DNA of 12,782 nt from Candidatus Poribacteria bacterium (GTDB taxonomy: Bacteria; Poribacteria; WGA-4E; GCA-2687025): NCBI GenBank assembly GCA_002687025.1, contig NYZG01000065.1:1-12782 (forward strand), written 5' to 3'. This document shows, piece after piece, positions 1 to 7,511 of the stretch. The position numbers and the translations under genes are program-made. The notes below the pieces were generated by a model, which saw only the letters and a list, made by a program, of their open reading frames with translations, was not told the DNA's origin and searched no databases. Each line of letters begins with the position of its first letter. Position 1 is the stretch's first letter.

Positions 1-2
1 AA

Positions 3-86
3 AGCCTCGTCCTATCCGCCAGTAGGCTGGACCAGAACCCCGCGCGGTACAAGGGCATTCGCAGAACTACCGTGGTGGAGCACTAG
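3..86 (+). CDS. 3' end of an unidentified protein (partial, enters from left edge)
   Basis: An open frame with no visible start runs from the left edge to a TAG at 84-86 and gives 27 residues ending in IRRTTVVEH. Twenty-two of the 27 sense codons end in G or C, matching the strong third-position bias of the certain genes here; the other forward frames lack this bias. That is the only evidence for coding. I do not recognise the protein. It lies on the same strand as pduL and about 130 bases before the pduL promoter, so it could be the last gene of an upstream locus, possibly BMC-related, but this is inference only. Confidence 0.4.
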   Translation, partial: SLVLSASRLDQNPARYKGIRRTTVVEH

Positions 87-217
87 GCCTCGGGCAGGTC
101 ATCTCCTCGCCTTCGTCTCCGAGTGACAGCTGCTGGCGTCGGCATCGGCCCGCGTTCGGGCACAGAGTCCGAGCCCTTGTGCTCCATGAAACAGCCGTGG
201 CGAAGCGCGGCAAGCCC
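87..217. other. Non-coding gap before the pduL promoter
   Basis: No convincing gene lies here. It contains one small perfect inverted repeat, GCCCG (148-152), loop CGTT, CGGGC (157-161), which would make a 5-bp hairpin. No T-run follows, so it is at most a weak terminator for the gene ending at 86. The octamer AGCCCTTG occurs at 171-178 and at 213-220, the second copy touching the -35 element; two short copies are not enough to call an operator. Confidence 0.4.
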
Positions 218-246
218 TTGAGAGAGGACCGGGCGGATGGTATAGT
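218..246 (+). promoter_or_regulatory. Sigma70-type promoter for the pduL-ppx operon
   Basis: TTGAGA (218-223) and TATAGT (241-246) are separated by exactly 17 bases and each matches the consensus at five of six positions. In such GC-rich DNA this is a notable hit. Transcription would start near 253 and leave a leader of about 43 bases before the ATG at 296. The leader has an imperfect hairpin (CCGGCC 266-271 with GGCCCGG 281-287, one bulged base) ending 8 bases before the start codon. Confidence 0.65.
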
Positions 247-295
247 AAGGGCGTTCTCGTGACGACCGGCCGAGACACCTGGCCCGGACGACTCC

Positions 296-1012
296 ATGGC
301 CGACAACGAGCTGGCACAGCTTATCGCCGCCCGTGTCCTGAGTGAGCTCCAGTCGCCGTCGATCAACGCCTCCGAACCTGACCGAAGCCCGTACCGCTCG
401 TACGCCGACGAGGCCCGGGCGTGTCGCACAACGGCCGGTATGCGGCTCATTCCGGTCGGCATCTCGGCGCGGCATGCGCACGTAACGCAGGAGCACCTCG
501 AGGAGCTGTTCGGCTCCAGTCATCACCTTGGCGTCCACGCACAGCTGTACCAGCCGGGCGAATTCGCGGCGCGGGAGACGGTCGCGGTCGTCGGCCCACG
601 CATGCGGGCGATCGACGGCGTGCGCATCCTCGGGCCTGTGCGCGCGTATACGCAGATCGAACTGTCGCGGACGGACTGCGTGTACCTCGGCCTGGACGCG
701 CCGATTCGGACCTCCGGCGACCTGGACGATGCGGAGGCCGTGACGGTGATAGGCCCGCTTGGGTCGATCCGAGTGCGCGCGGCCATCTGCCCCACACGTC
801 ACCTTCACCTCAACCCGACCGAGGCCGCTTACTACGGCGTCGGGGACGGACAGGATGTCAGCGTGCATGTGGGGGGCTCTCGCGCTCTCACCCTTGAGCT
901 CGTGCGGGTGAGGGTGCATCCGAAGGTGGTGGCGCAGATGCATCTGGACACCGACGACGCCAACGCCGCGGGGCTGCGCGGCGGAGAGGGCGTCGAGATC
1001 ACCGTCTGCTAG
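296..1012 (+). CDS. pduL: PduL-type phosphate acyltransferase (phosphotransacylase)
   Basis: PduL enzymes are zinc-dependent and interconvert acyl-CoA plus phosphate with acyl-phosphate plus CoA, usually inside bacterial microcompartments, where they recycle CoA and feed acyl-phosphate to a kinase. The 238-residue product has both paired-histidine motifs of the family, SARHAHV (H60, H62) and TRHLHLNPTEA (H169, H171), plus a third site MHLDTDDANAAG (H216) near the C-terminus. The two repeated barrel halves cover about 50-130 and 150-236. Residues 5-19 (ELAQLIAARVLSELQ) form an amphipathic helix followed by a polar linker to about 48, the pattern of an encapsulation peptide. The ribosome site before 296 is weak. 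A Met at residue 49 would give only the catalytic core, but the helix and the promoter position favour the ATG at 296. It is the first gene after the promoter, 26 bases before the flavoprotein gene. The family call is firm; the acyl substrate is not determinable here. Confidence 0.93.
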   Translation: MADNELAQLIAARVLSELQSPSINASEPDRSPYRSYADEARACRTTAGMRLIPVGISARHAHVTQEHLEELFGSSHHLGVHAQLYQPGEFAARETVAVVGPRMRAIDGVRILGPVRAYTQIELSRTDCVYLGLDAPIRTSGDLDDAEAVTVIGPLGSIRVRAAICPTRHLHLNPTEAAYYGVGDGQDVSVHVGGSRALTLELVRVRVHPKVVAQMHLDTDDANAAGLRGGEGVEITVC

Positions 1013-1038
1013 CGAGGCCACCCCGGCGGAAGGACGAC

Positions 1039-1782
1039 ATGTCGGAAACGGACCTGGCATCGGTAATGGAGCAAGTCGTGCGCGAGGTCCTGCAGCGCTT
1101 GGCGGAGCCCGCCGGGCCAGCGCCCGCGCATGCCTCGGCCGTTGCGGTCGTGCTGTCGGCCAGCGCGGGAGATGCGGCGCTCCGAGCCGTAGGGGAGGCG
1201 GTCGAACGCGGCCACCACGTTGCGCGTGTGGGCGTCTCGGCCAGGACGCCCGCGTCCGTCCGGGCGTTGGCGGCCGCGCTGCCCGCTGACGTCGTCTGCG
1301 GCTCCACCGGCGGGAATGAGCTGCCCTCGGGGGTGCGCGCCGTCGTTGCGCCCGGACTGTCCCTCGGCGACGCCGCGAAGCTCGCCACGGGCATACTCGA
1401 TGATATCGCCCCCGAGTGGCTGTGGGAGGCGCTGGCGGGAGGCGTGCCGGTCCTGGCCAGCCCGGGTCGCGGCTTCGATGTGCCGGCGGGTTCGACGCTC
1501 GCGCGTGTTGCCGACGGGGTCCGTGCCGCGTGCGAGCGTCTTGGGGTACAATGGCGCGACAGCGAGAACCTGCCCATCGCACTCTCGGCGCAAGTGTCCA
1601 CCGGGAACGAGTCGGGGACGGTGCACATTCCGAGTGGACGCGGCGTGCTCGTGACCGAGACGATGGTGGCGAACCTGGCCGAAGGCGCGACCGAGCTCGT
1701 CGCTCCGATGGGAGCGGTGGTGACGCCCCTCGCGCGGGACCTGGCGAAGCGGCGCGGCATACGTGTACGGCTCAGGACGTAG
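1039..1782 (+). CDS. Flavoprotein-family (HFCD-like) protein, probable BMC cargo
   Basis: The 247-residue protein starts at an ATG with GGAAGG five bases upstream. Residues 6-22 form an amphipathic helix (LASVMEQVVREVLQRLA) followed by a Pro/Ala linker to about 33, resembling an encapsulation peptide. The middle part looks like a Rossmann-type flavoprotein domain: a start strand AVAVVLSAS (34-42), the segment APGLSLGDAAKLATGILDD (104-122), and GVPVLASPGRG (135-145), comparable to the strand-turn regions of Dfp/UbiX-like proteins. The C-terminal segment holds MGAVVTPLARDLAKRRGI (224-241). Flavoprotein-family proteins of unclear function are known from BMC loci, and the neighbour pduL supports that setting. 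No specific reaction can be assigned, and flavin binding is inferred from the fold only. The family call comes from remembered pattern resemblance, so it is less firm than pduL. Confidence 0.65.
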   Translation: MSETDLASVMEQVVREVLQRLAEPAGPAPAHASAVAVVLSASAGDAALRAVGEAVERGHHVARVGVSARTPASVRALAAALPADVVCGSTGGNELPSGVRAVVAPGLSLGDAAKLATGILDDIAPEWLWEALAGGVPVLASPGRGFDVPAGSTLARVADGVRAACERLGVQWRDSENLPIALSAQVSTGNESGTVHIPSGRGVLVTETMVANLAEGATELVAPMGAVVTPLARDLAKRRGIRVRLRT

Positions 1783-1812
1783 CCCGGTGACCATCTCCGT
1801 CGGAGTCGACCG

Positions 1813-3330
1813 GTGAACGACGCATCGACGTCGGAACCCCAACCTACCAGGCCCCTGGGACGCGCCGCGCCCGACCCCGAGGGCCTACTCCGCTTATACC
1901 AGGCAGATGTGGCTCACGCCGACCGAGTGCAGCGCATCGCCATGGACCTGTTCGAGGCGACATCGAGCGCACATGAAATGCCCGAGTCCGACGCCGAACT
2001 CGTGCGCGCGTCGGCATGGCTGCACGACCTCGGCGCAGGGGGCAGCGACCCCGGTCACGGTCCACGGCTGGTGCTTCAGCACGGTATCGCGGGGTACGCG
2101 CCTGGTGTCGTAGCTGACGTTGCACGCGCCGTAGGCCTGAGCCAGGGCACGCAGGGCCAGGCGGGCGAAGCGTCGGGAGACGACCGCATGGGTGAGGCCG
2201 CCAGCAGAGCGGCCGCTCTCGTCGCAATTGCGGACGCCTTGGACACTGCTGGCGCGCCAAACGCGCGGGTGACGTACGTGGACGACACGCGGCCGAGGCT
2301 CAGGGTGTATGTAGGAGACGCCGGCTCGGGAGCGGCCGTCAACTCAGCTGCCGCCGCCGCGGAAGCCGCCGACGGCGTGCTGCCCCGCGCCATGCGGTTG
2401 GCGCGGGACACCGGCAGGCGCTACTACATCCGACGCGGCGACACGATGCAGGCCGCGGCGTACAAGGTGTTCGCCCGGCTGTACGGCGATGTCCGCTCGC
2501 GCGAAGACGGTGTTCGCCAAGACGCCGACATCGAGGACCTGCACAAGTTCCGTGTCGCGACGCGAAGGCTCCGAGCGGCATTCCGGGCCTTCAGGCCCGT
2601 GTTCGGGCGGGAAGCCCTGCAGGAAGCAGCAGCCGCAGCGCGGACGGTCGCGCGCGCGACGAACGCGGCGCGCGACCTCGACGTCTTCATCGAAGCCCTG
2701 GAGGTCGCGGAATTCACATCGCGCGTGCCAACACTCATGGAGCGCGTCTCGCGCGACCGCGCGGCGGCGATCCGTGGCACACTCGATGTGCTCGATGGCG
2801 ACGGGTTCGACGGCCTCGTCCGGGCGACGGAGGGGCTCCTTGCCGGAATCCATCCGCAATCACACGACGTGGAACGGGCGAGGGCGTCAGCGAGGGTGCG
2901 GGACGAGGCCCCGAGGATGGTCAGGCGACGTGTCCGTCGGGTGCTGGAGTACGCCGGCACGCTCGCCGACGGTGACGATGCGAGACTGCACGACCTGCGC
3001 ATCGCAGGAAAGCACCTGCGGTATGTGTCGGAATTCCTCGCGGACATCCTCGCGGATCACGTGGCTGACGTGATCGACGACATGAAGGCGCTCCAGGATA
3101 GCCTCGGCGAGATGAACGACTGCGCCGTGCAACGGGACTACATCGAACGGCGTATGCAGAACACCGCGGCTGACGGCGGCCCCTCCGATGTCGAGGTCGT
3201 GACGATAGAGCTGCTCGTTGCGAAGACGGAACTCCGACGTGAACGCGCGTTGTCGCGGTTCCGGGGTGAGTGGGACCGGTTCACCGACCCGGGTCGCCAA
3301 CGCCTGCTAGCCGACCGTCTGGGCCTATAG
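1813..3330 (+). CDS. HD-CHAD fusion protein (HD domain plus polyphosphate-associated CHAD domain)
   Basis: This 505-residue protein starts at GTG, with GGAG (1802-1805) seven bases upstream. Residues about 25-195 form an HD domain with H35, H71-D72, H82 and D144. It resembles the C-terminal HD domain of the Ppx protein encoded next door: WLHDLG against YLHDIG, and VAIADALD against GILQLAESFD. The Ppx histidine in ARYHR has no counterpart here (ARAVGLS). Residues about 205-500 form a CHAD domain with both signatures, LHKFRVATRRLR (243-254) and LHDLRIAGKHLRY (392-404), plus ARDLD (286-290). CHAD domains are helical, rich in conserved His/Arg/Lys, and associate with polyphosphate. They are usually fused to a CYTH domain; the HD partner here is unusual. 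The position just before two Ppx genes, with a 21-base gap to the first, supports a polyphosphate role. Whether the HD part is catalytic is unknown. Confidence 0.85.
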   Translation: MNDASTSEPQPTRPLGRAAPDPEGLLRLYQADVAHADRVQRIAMDLFEATSSAHEMPESDAELVRASAWLHDLGAGGSDPGHGPRLVLQHGIAGYAPGVVADVARAVGLSQGTQGQAGEASGDDRMGEAASRAAALVAIADALDTAGAPNARVTYVDDTRPRLRVYVGDAGSGAAVNSAAAAAEAADGVLPRAMRLARDTGRRYYIRRGDTMQAAAYKVFARLYGDVRSREDGVRQDADIEDLHKFRVATRRLRAAFRAFRPVFGREALQEAAAAARTVARATNAARDLDVFIEALEVAEFTSRVPTLMERVSRDRAAAIRGTLDVLDGDGFDGLVRATEGLLAGIHPQSHDVERARASARVRDEAPRMVRRRVRRVLEYAGTLADGDDARLHDLRIAGKHLRYVSEFLADILADHVADVIDDMKALQDSLGEMNDCAVQRDYIERRMQNTAADGGPSDVEVVTIELLVAKTELRRERALSRFRGEWDRFTDPGRQRLLADRLGL

Positions 3331-3340
3331 GCGAAACAAC

Positions 3341-3345
3341 GAGGG
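3341..3345 (+). promoter_or_regulatory. Ribosome binding site fixing the GTG start of the long ppx
   Basis: GAGGG lies six bases before GTG 3352. The GTG product begins MRLAAIDTGTNS, so the phosphate-binding motif of the Ppx family falls at the usual distance from the N-terminus. No in-frame ATG occurs before this motif. Confidence 0.6.
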
Positions 3346-3351
3346 TATTCA

Positions 3352-4986
3352 GTGCGCCTTGCCGCGATCGACACGGGGACGAACTCCATCCACACGGTGA
3401 TCGTGGAGGTGGGTGACGATCTGACCATCACGATTGTCGACAGCACGAAGGACACGGCGCAGCTTGGGCGCGGCCGCGACGCCCAGGGGCGCCTATCCGC
3501 GCGTGCCATGACCGACGCGCTCGCCGCCTTCCGCAAGGCGTTCGCGCTGTGCAAGCGGCATCGTGTGGAGCGTGTCCTTGCCGTGGCGACCAGCGCTATA
3601 CGAGAGGCGCCGAACGGCGTGGAATTCCTCAGGGTGGCGGCGAAACAGACGGGCATCGATGTGCGCGTCATCTCCGGGCCCGAGGAAGCGCGTCTGATCT
3701 ACCTCGCGGTGCGCGAGAGCGTGCACCTACACGGCAAGCCGTTCCTGTGTGTGGACATCGGCGGCGGCAGCGTTGAGTTCATCTGGGGCACTCGCGAAGA
3801 GCTGCTGCACGCGGACAGCCTGAAGATCGGTTCGCTGCGTCTCGCAGGGGACTTCGAGCTCTCAGACCCCGCGACGAAGTCGGAATTGCGTCGGATCCGG
3901 CGATACGCAGCAGAACAGATGGCGCAGCTGGACGAACCGACAACGGGCCTCGCCGCCGACGTTGTGGTCGGCACGTCCGGCACGATCCACCAGCTGTGCC
4001 GCCTTGCCCTCGGCGACGCGCCCACGCTTCTCTCCACGAATTCGCTGCACCAGCAGGCGGTGTCGGCCGAATCGCTGCGCGAGGTGTGCCGCAAGATCGC
4101 CCGTTCGACGGTGAAGGAGCGCATGGCGATGGGCGGTCTGGACCGTCCGCGGCTTTACAGCATCGTCCCAGGCGCGGTGCTGTACCAGGCAATCCTCGAA
4201 CGGTACGAAGCCGACGAGGTGCTCGTCTGCGAATACGCACTCCGGGAGGGCGTGTTGTACGACTACGTCGAGCAGAACCGCGTCGGGCTGCGCCAGGAAC
4301 AGGCGCTCCCGGATGTCCGGCGGCGGAGCGTCCTCGCCTTGGCGCGACGCTGCGACTGGCAGGAATCCCATAGTCGCCACGTTGCGGTTCTGTCCCTGAT
4401 GCTGTTCGATCAGCTCGCGCCGCATTTCGGTTGGGACCCCTCGGAGCGCGATCTGCTGGAATACGCGGCGTACCTACACGACATCGGGATGCACATCAGC
4501 GTGCAACTGCACCACCGGCATTCGCAGTATCTCATCGAGCACGGGGAGCTGCTGGGATTCACGCCCCGTGAGGTCGCGATCATGGCGAACGCCGCGCGTT
4601 ACCACCGTACGCAGAGGCCGCGGAAGAAGCACGCAGGTTACGGGGCGTTGGCGAAGCGCGACCGCGCGATCGTCGACCGGCTCGCGGGAATCCTGCAGCT
4701 CGCGGAGTCGTTCGACAGGACGCAGTTCCAGCTCATTCGGTCGCTGCACTGCGAGGTGGACGACGACCGGATATCCGTCCTCGCGGCGGCCGCGGGAGAT
4801 GCGGCAGTGGAGCTGTCAGTTGCGGCGGAGCGCACCGACCTACTGGCGAGATGCACGGGCCGGCCGGTGCGCGTGCAGTTGGCCGCGGCTGAGCTGTTCG
4901 GCGAAGGGCTGCTGGCCGGCGACATGGCTCCCGACGACGGCGCCGACGCGCCAACGGACGTACAGCAGGTACGGAAGGTAGGTTAG
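3352..4986 (+). CDS. ppx: Ppx/GppA phosphatase with C-terminal HD domain (long form)
   Basis: Members of this ASKHA-fold family release phosphate from the end of polyphosphate chains (Ppx) or convert pppGpp to ppGpp (GppA). The 544-residue protein has the phosphate-binding motif DTGTNS (7-12), the acidic motif GPEEARLIY (109-117) that holds the catalytic glutamate, DIGGGSVE (135-142) and GTSGT (207-211). Residues about 320-515 form an HD domain with H343, H376-D377, the cluster HHRHS (387-391), H418 in ARYHR, and D455 in AESFD, so the metal-binding set appears complete. Length and domain order fit the long E. coli-like Ppx/GppA group. The tail after about 520 is acidic and low in complexity. 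Only 5 bases separate it from the short paralogue downstream. Sequence alone does not separate polyphosphate from pppGpp as substrate; the CHAD neighbour favours polyphosphate. Confidence 0.92.
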   Translation: MRLAAIDTGTNSIHTVIVEVGDDLTITIVDSTKDTAQLGRGRDAQGRLSARAMTDALAAFRKAFALCKRHRVERVLAVATSAIREAPNGVEFLRVAAKQTGIDVRVISGPEEARLIYLAVRESVHLHGKPFLCVDIGGGSVEFIWGTREELLHADSLKIGSLRLAGDFELSDPATKSELRRIRRYAAEQMAQLDEPTTGLAADVVVGTSGTIHQLCRLALGDAPTLLSTNSLHQQAVSAESLREVCRKIARSTVKERMAMGGLDRPRLYSIVPGAVLYQAILERYEADEVLVCEYALREGVLYDYVEQNRVGLRQEQALPDVRRRSVLALARRCDWQESHSRHVAVLSLMLFDQLAPHFGWDPSERDLLEYAAYLHDIGMHISVQLHHRHSQYLIEHGELLGFTPREVAIMANAARYHRTQRPRKKHAGYGALAKRDRAIVDRLAGILQLAESFDRTQFQLIRSLHCEVDDDRISVLAAAAGDAAVELSVAAERTDLLARCTGRPVRVQLAAAELFGEGLLAGDMAPDDGADAPTDVQQVRKVG

Positions 4987-4991
4987 GCAGA

Positions 4992-5972
4992 ATGGCTCGC
5001 ACGTCGCGTCTTCCCTGGCTGCGTTCCGCGCGCTATGCCGTCATCGACATCGGTACGAACTCGTGCCTCGTGCTTATCGCCGAGGTCCGACCGTCGTCGA
5101 ACGAGTACGTCATCCTCGAGGACATCCCCGAGATAACACAGCTTGGGCGGGGGTTCTACGCCTCGGCGCGGCTTCAGCAGAGCGCGATGGACCGGACGCT
5201 GGCGACCGTGCGGCGGTTTCTGGATGTCTGCCGCGAAGAGGACGTGGACGATGTCGTCATCACAGGCACCAGCGTGCTGCGCGATGCCTCGAACGGGGCA
5301 GACTTCATCGAGGCGGTGGCGGCTCAGCTGGACCGGGACGTCGAGGTGATCCCGGGAGAGGAAGAGGCGCGCCTGTCGTACCTCGCCGTGCGGCGCGACG
5401 CTTCGTTGCCCGCTGCCGACGGGGAGTCTTGCGTGGTGACGGACATCGGCGGCGGCAGCACGGAACTCATCATCGGCGATGACCGGATCCGGCAGATGGC
5501 TAGCTTGGACCTCGGGTCGGTGCGACTGACGGAGACGTTCCTGAGCTCCGATCCTGCTCCGCCGGACAAGCTGGCTGAACTGCGGGCGCATCTGAGGGAC
5601 GCATTCGCAACGGCCCCGCGGCCCGGCGCCGACGGGGTGCTGGTGGGCGTGGGCGGCACGATCACGACGCTGGCGGATATCGCAGCTCACCAGGCGCATC
5701 CGACGCCACCGGTGCACGGCTTCCGCCTGACGCGCGAGACGCTGCGGCGACAGACAGAGCATCTGTGCGCACTCACACGCTCGGACCTGGAGAGGACCCC
5801 CGGGCTCGAGGCGCGACGGGCCGGCGTCATCGTGGCCGGCGCCGTCCTCACGGAGCATGTGATGGACCACTTCGGGCGCGATGAGATGTGGGTCAGCGTG
5901 CGCGGTCTGCGGTACGGCGTGCTGCTGGACCGCTTCCTCGAAGGTGACGAGTGGCGGATGGTGGCGCGGTAG
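4992..5972 (+). CDS. ppx: Ppx/GppA phosphatase, short form without HD domain
   Basis: The 326-residue protein holds only the two ASKHA lobes, with DIGTNS (19-24), GEEEARLSY (122-130), DIGGGSTE (151-158) and GVGGT (219-223). Its end, at GLRYGVLLDRFLEG (305-318), is where the catalytic part of the family normally stops. This short build resembles the short actinobacterial exopolyphosphatases of about 300-340 residues. It starts at ATG 4992, five bases after the stop of the long paralogue, with only a weak purine-rich stretch upstream (GGAAGGTAGG near 4974-4983), so translation may be coupled. It is the last gene of the rightward set and ends 18 bases from the stop of the convergent dop. In families with two such proteins, the copies can differ in chain-length preference or in pppGpp activity; which applies here cannot be read from the sequence. 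Confidence 0.9.
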   Translation: MARTSRLPWLRSARYAVIDIGTNSCLVLIAEVRPSSNEYVILEDIPEITQLGRGFYASARLQQSAMDRTLATVRRFLDVCREEDVDDVVITGTSVLRDASNGADFIEAVAAQLDRDVEVIPGEEEARLSYLAVRRDASLPAADGESCVVTDIGGGSTELIIGDDRIRQMASLDLGSVRLTETFLSSDPAPPDKLAELRAHLRDAFATAPRPGADGVLVGVGGTITTLADIAAHQAHPTPPVHGFRLTRETLRRQTEHLCALTRSDLERTPGLEARRAGVIVAGAVLTEHVMDHFGRDEMWVSVRGLRYGVLLDRFLEGDEWRMVAR

Positions 5973-5990
5973 CGCGCTGGCGTCGAGGAT

Positions 5991-7505
5991 TCAGGCGATG
6001 CCGACGGCGGCGAGGAAGCTGTCGAGGTCGTCGGTGGCGTCGAGGGCCTGCGTATGACGGAGCAGGTCGGCCGCATCGACAAGGGGATGCAGGCTGAGCG
6101 TCTTCTCCGTGCCGTTGACACCGAACGTCAGGGAGTCCCACTGGGCGGATCGCACGTGCGCGCCGTATCTGGCCATCGCCATGCCACGCACGTAGGCACG
6201 AGTATCGCCGGGCGGCATGTCCACCGCGCGCGCGATGTCCTCCTCGTCGACGAGGCGTCGGACGGCCCCGTCGTTCTGCAGCTCGTAGAACAGGCCGGCG
6301 TCGAGGTCTATGCTGTGGTATTCGAGGTCCAGGCTGCGAAGCCATGCGTCACCCCAGTCGATGCCCTGGTCCTCGACGAAGGCGGTCAGCAGCCACTTCT
6401 TAGTGACCCAGTCGAGGTCGCCGACCAGTTCCATGGGGTCCCGGGCCAAGGCGTCCAGCGTTCGCTCCCACTCCTGTAGCACCCACTCGGTTTCGGCGTC
6501 GCGCGCGCGCGCATGGCGCTGCGCAAGGGCGAGGTACTCGCGCTGAACGGCGATGGCGTCCGACGGGCGCCCGCCCGCCAACTTCACGGGCCAGTCGTAT
6601 GTAGAGTCCTGGGAGATGTCCTTGATGGCCTGAATCGGATCGGCCAGGGCGAGTTCGGAAGGCACGACACGCTGCTCTATGCAGTCTAGCACGAGGGCGG
6701 TCGTCCCCATCTTCAAGGCGGTGGCGTATTCCGACATGTTGGCGTCGCCGACGATGCCGTGGAGGCGACGGTACTTGGTGGGGTCGGCGTGGGGCTCGTC
6801 CCTGGTATTCACCAGGGGGCGGCGGTGCATCGTGTCTACGCTGGCCTCGACGCTGAAGAAGTCGGCGCGCTGCGACAGCTGGTAGCGCGCGGCGTCCTTC
6901 AGCCCGGCTTCGGTTTCGATGCCGACCTTGCCCGCGCCAGCGAACACCTGGCGAGTGACGTTGAACGGTATCAAGCTCGCGCGCACGTAGTCGAACGGCA
7001 CGCTCCTCGCCATCAGGTAGTTGTCGTGGCATCCGTAGGAGTGGCCGCGGAAGTCGGTGTTGTTCTTGTAGAGCAAGACATCGACGCCAAGCTCCTCGGA
7101 CCGGCGGCGCGCGCACTGAAGCAGGATGCGTTCGCCCGCCTTGTCGTGCGCGACGAGGTCGAACAGCCCGAGGCACTCAGGCGTCGAGTATTCGGGGTGC
7201 GCGTGGTCGTTGTACAGCCTGGCGCCGTTGTGGAGTATGCGGTCGCTCTTCATGTCCTCGAAGGACAGGCGGTGGCGTCGATCGCGCTTCTGCTCCGCCT
7301 CCTCGTCGGGGTGTTCCTGCAGCTTGTCGGCGCGGAAGCCGCGCGCGTCGCGGAAGGGGTCCTCGTGCGAGTAGTCCCACCTCGGCGTCGGATCGTCGGG
7401 GCGGTAGCACTTGATGAGAGCAACGGATTCGGTGACAGGGTCGGTGGCTGCCTCGCGGTCGAGGATGATGCCGTATTCGGTCTCGATGCCGAAGAGGCGG
7501 TCCAT
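5991..7505 (-). CDS. dop: Dop, Pup deamidase/depupylase
   Basis: Dop converts the C-terminal Gln of Pup to Glu and also removes Pup from conjugated lysines; it is related to the ligase PafA. The 504-residue protein has the metal/ATP-binding start FGIETEYG (5-12), the conserved core of the Dop loop WDYSHEDPFRDARGF (43-57), and NGARLYNDHAHPEYSTPEC (93-111) with the catalytic-type Asp at 100. Further family motifs are YKNNTD (146-151), NTRDEPHAD (233-241) and RRLHGIVGDANMSE (246-259). The Dop loop and the ending WDSLTFGVNG (456-465) separate it from PafA, which lacks the loop. Its ATG lies six bases after the arc stop, the normal arc-dop order. Unlike most actinobacterial loci, no pup follows: the stop is 18 bases from the convergent ppx. 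Pup itself, prcBA and pafA are not in the window. Confidence 0.93.
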   Translation of the reverse strand: MDRLFGIETEYGIILDREAATDPVTESVALIKCYRPDDPTPRWDYSHEDPFRDARGFRADKLQEHPDEEAEQKRDRRHRLSFEDMKSDRILHNGARLYNDHAHPEYSTPECLGLFDLVAHDKAGERILLQCARRRSEELGVDVLLYKNNTDFRGHSYGCHDNYLMARSVPFDYVRASLIPFNVTRQVFAGAGKVGIETEAGLKDAARYQLSQRADFFSVEASVDTMHRRPLVNTRDEPHADPTKYRRLHGIVGDANMSEYATALKMGTTALVLDCIEQRVVPSELALADPIQAIKDISQDSTYDWPVKLAGGRPSDAIAVQREYLALAQRHARARDAETEWVLQEWERTLDALARDPMELVGDLDWVTKKWLLTAFVEDQGIDWGDAWLRSLDLEYHSIDLDAGLFYELQNDGAVRRLVDEEDIARAVDMPPGDTRAYVRGMAMARYGAHVRSAQWDSLTFGVNGTEKTLSLHPLVDAADLLRHTQALDATDDLDSFLAAVGIA

Positions 7506-7511
7506 AGGCGG

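Noticed and set aside
171..220. Repeated AGCCCTTG as an operator
   Set aside because: Two 8-base copies with unremarkable flanks; no palindrome and no third copy.
83..1582. Minus-strand open frame of 499 codons opposite pduL and the flavoprotein gene
   Set aside because: Arg/Pro/His-rich shadow with no motif; it lies opposite two genes with clear family signatures and third-position bias on the plus strand.
5991..7505. PafA (Pup ligase) instead of Dop
   Set aside because: The Dop-loop motif WDYSHEDPFRDARGF is present and the ending matches Dop; PafA lacks both.
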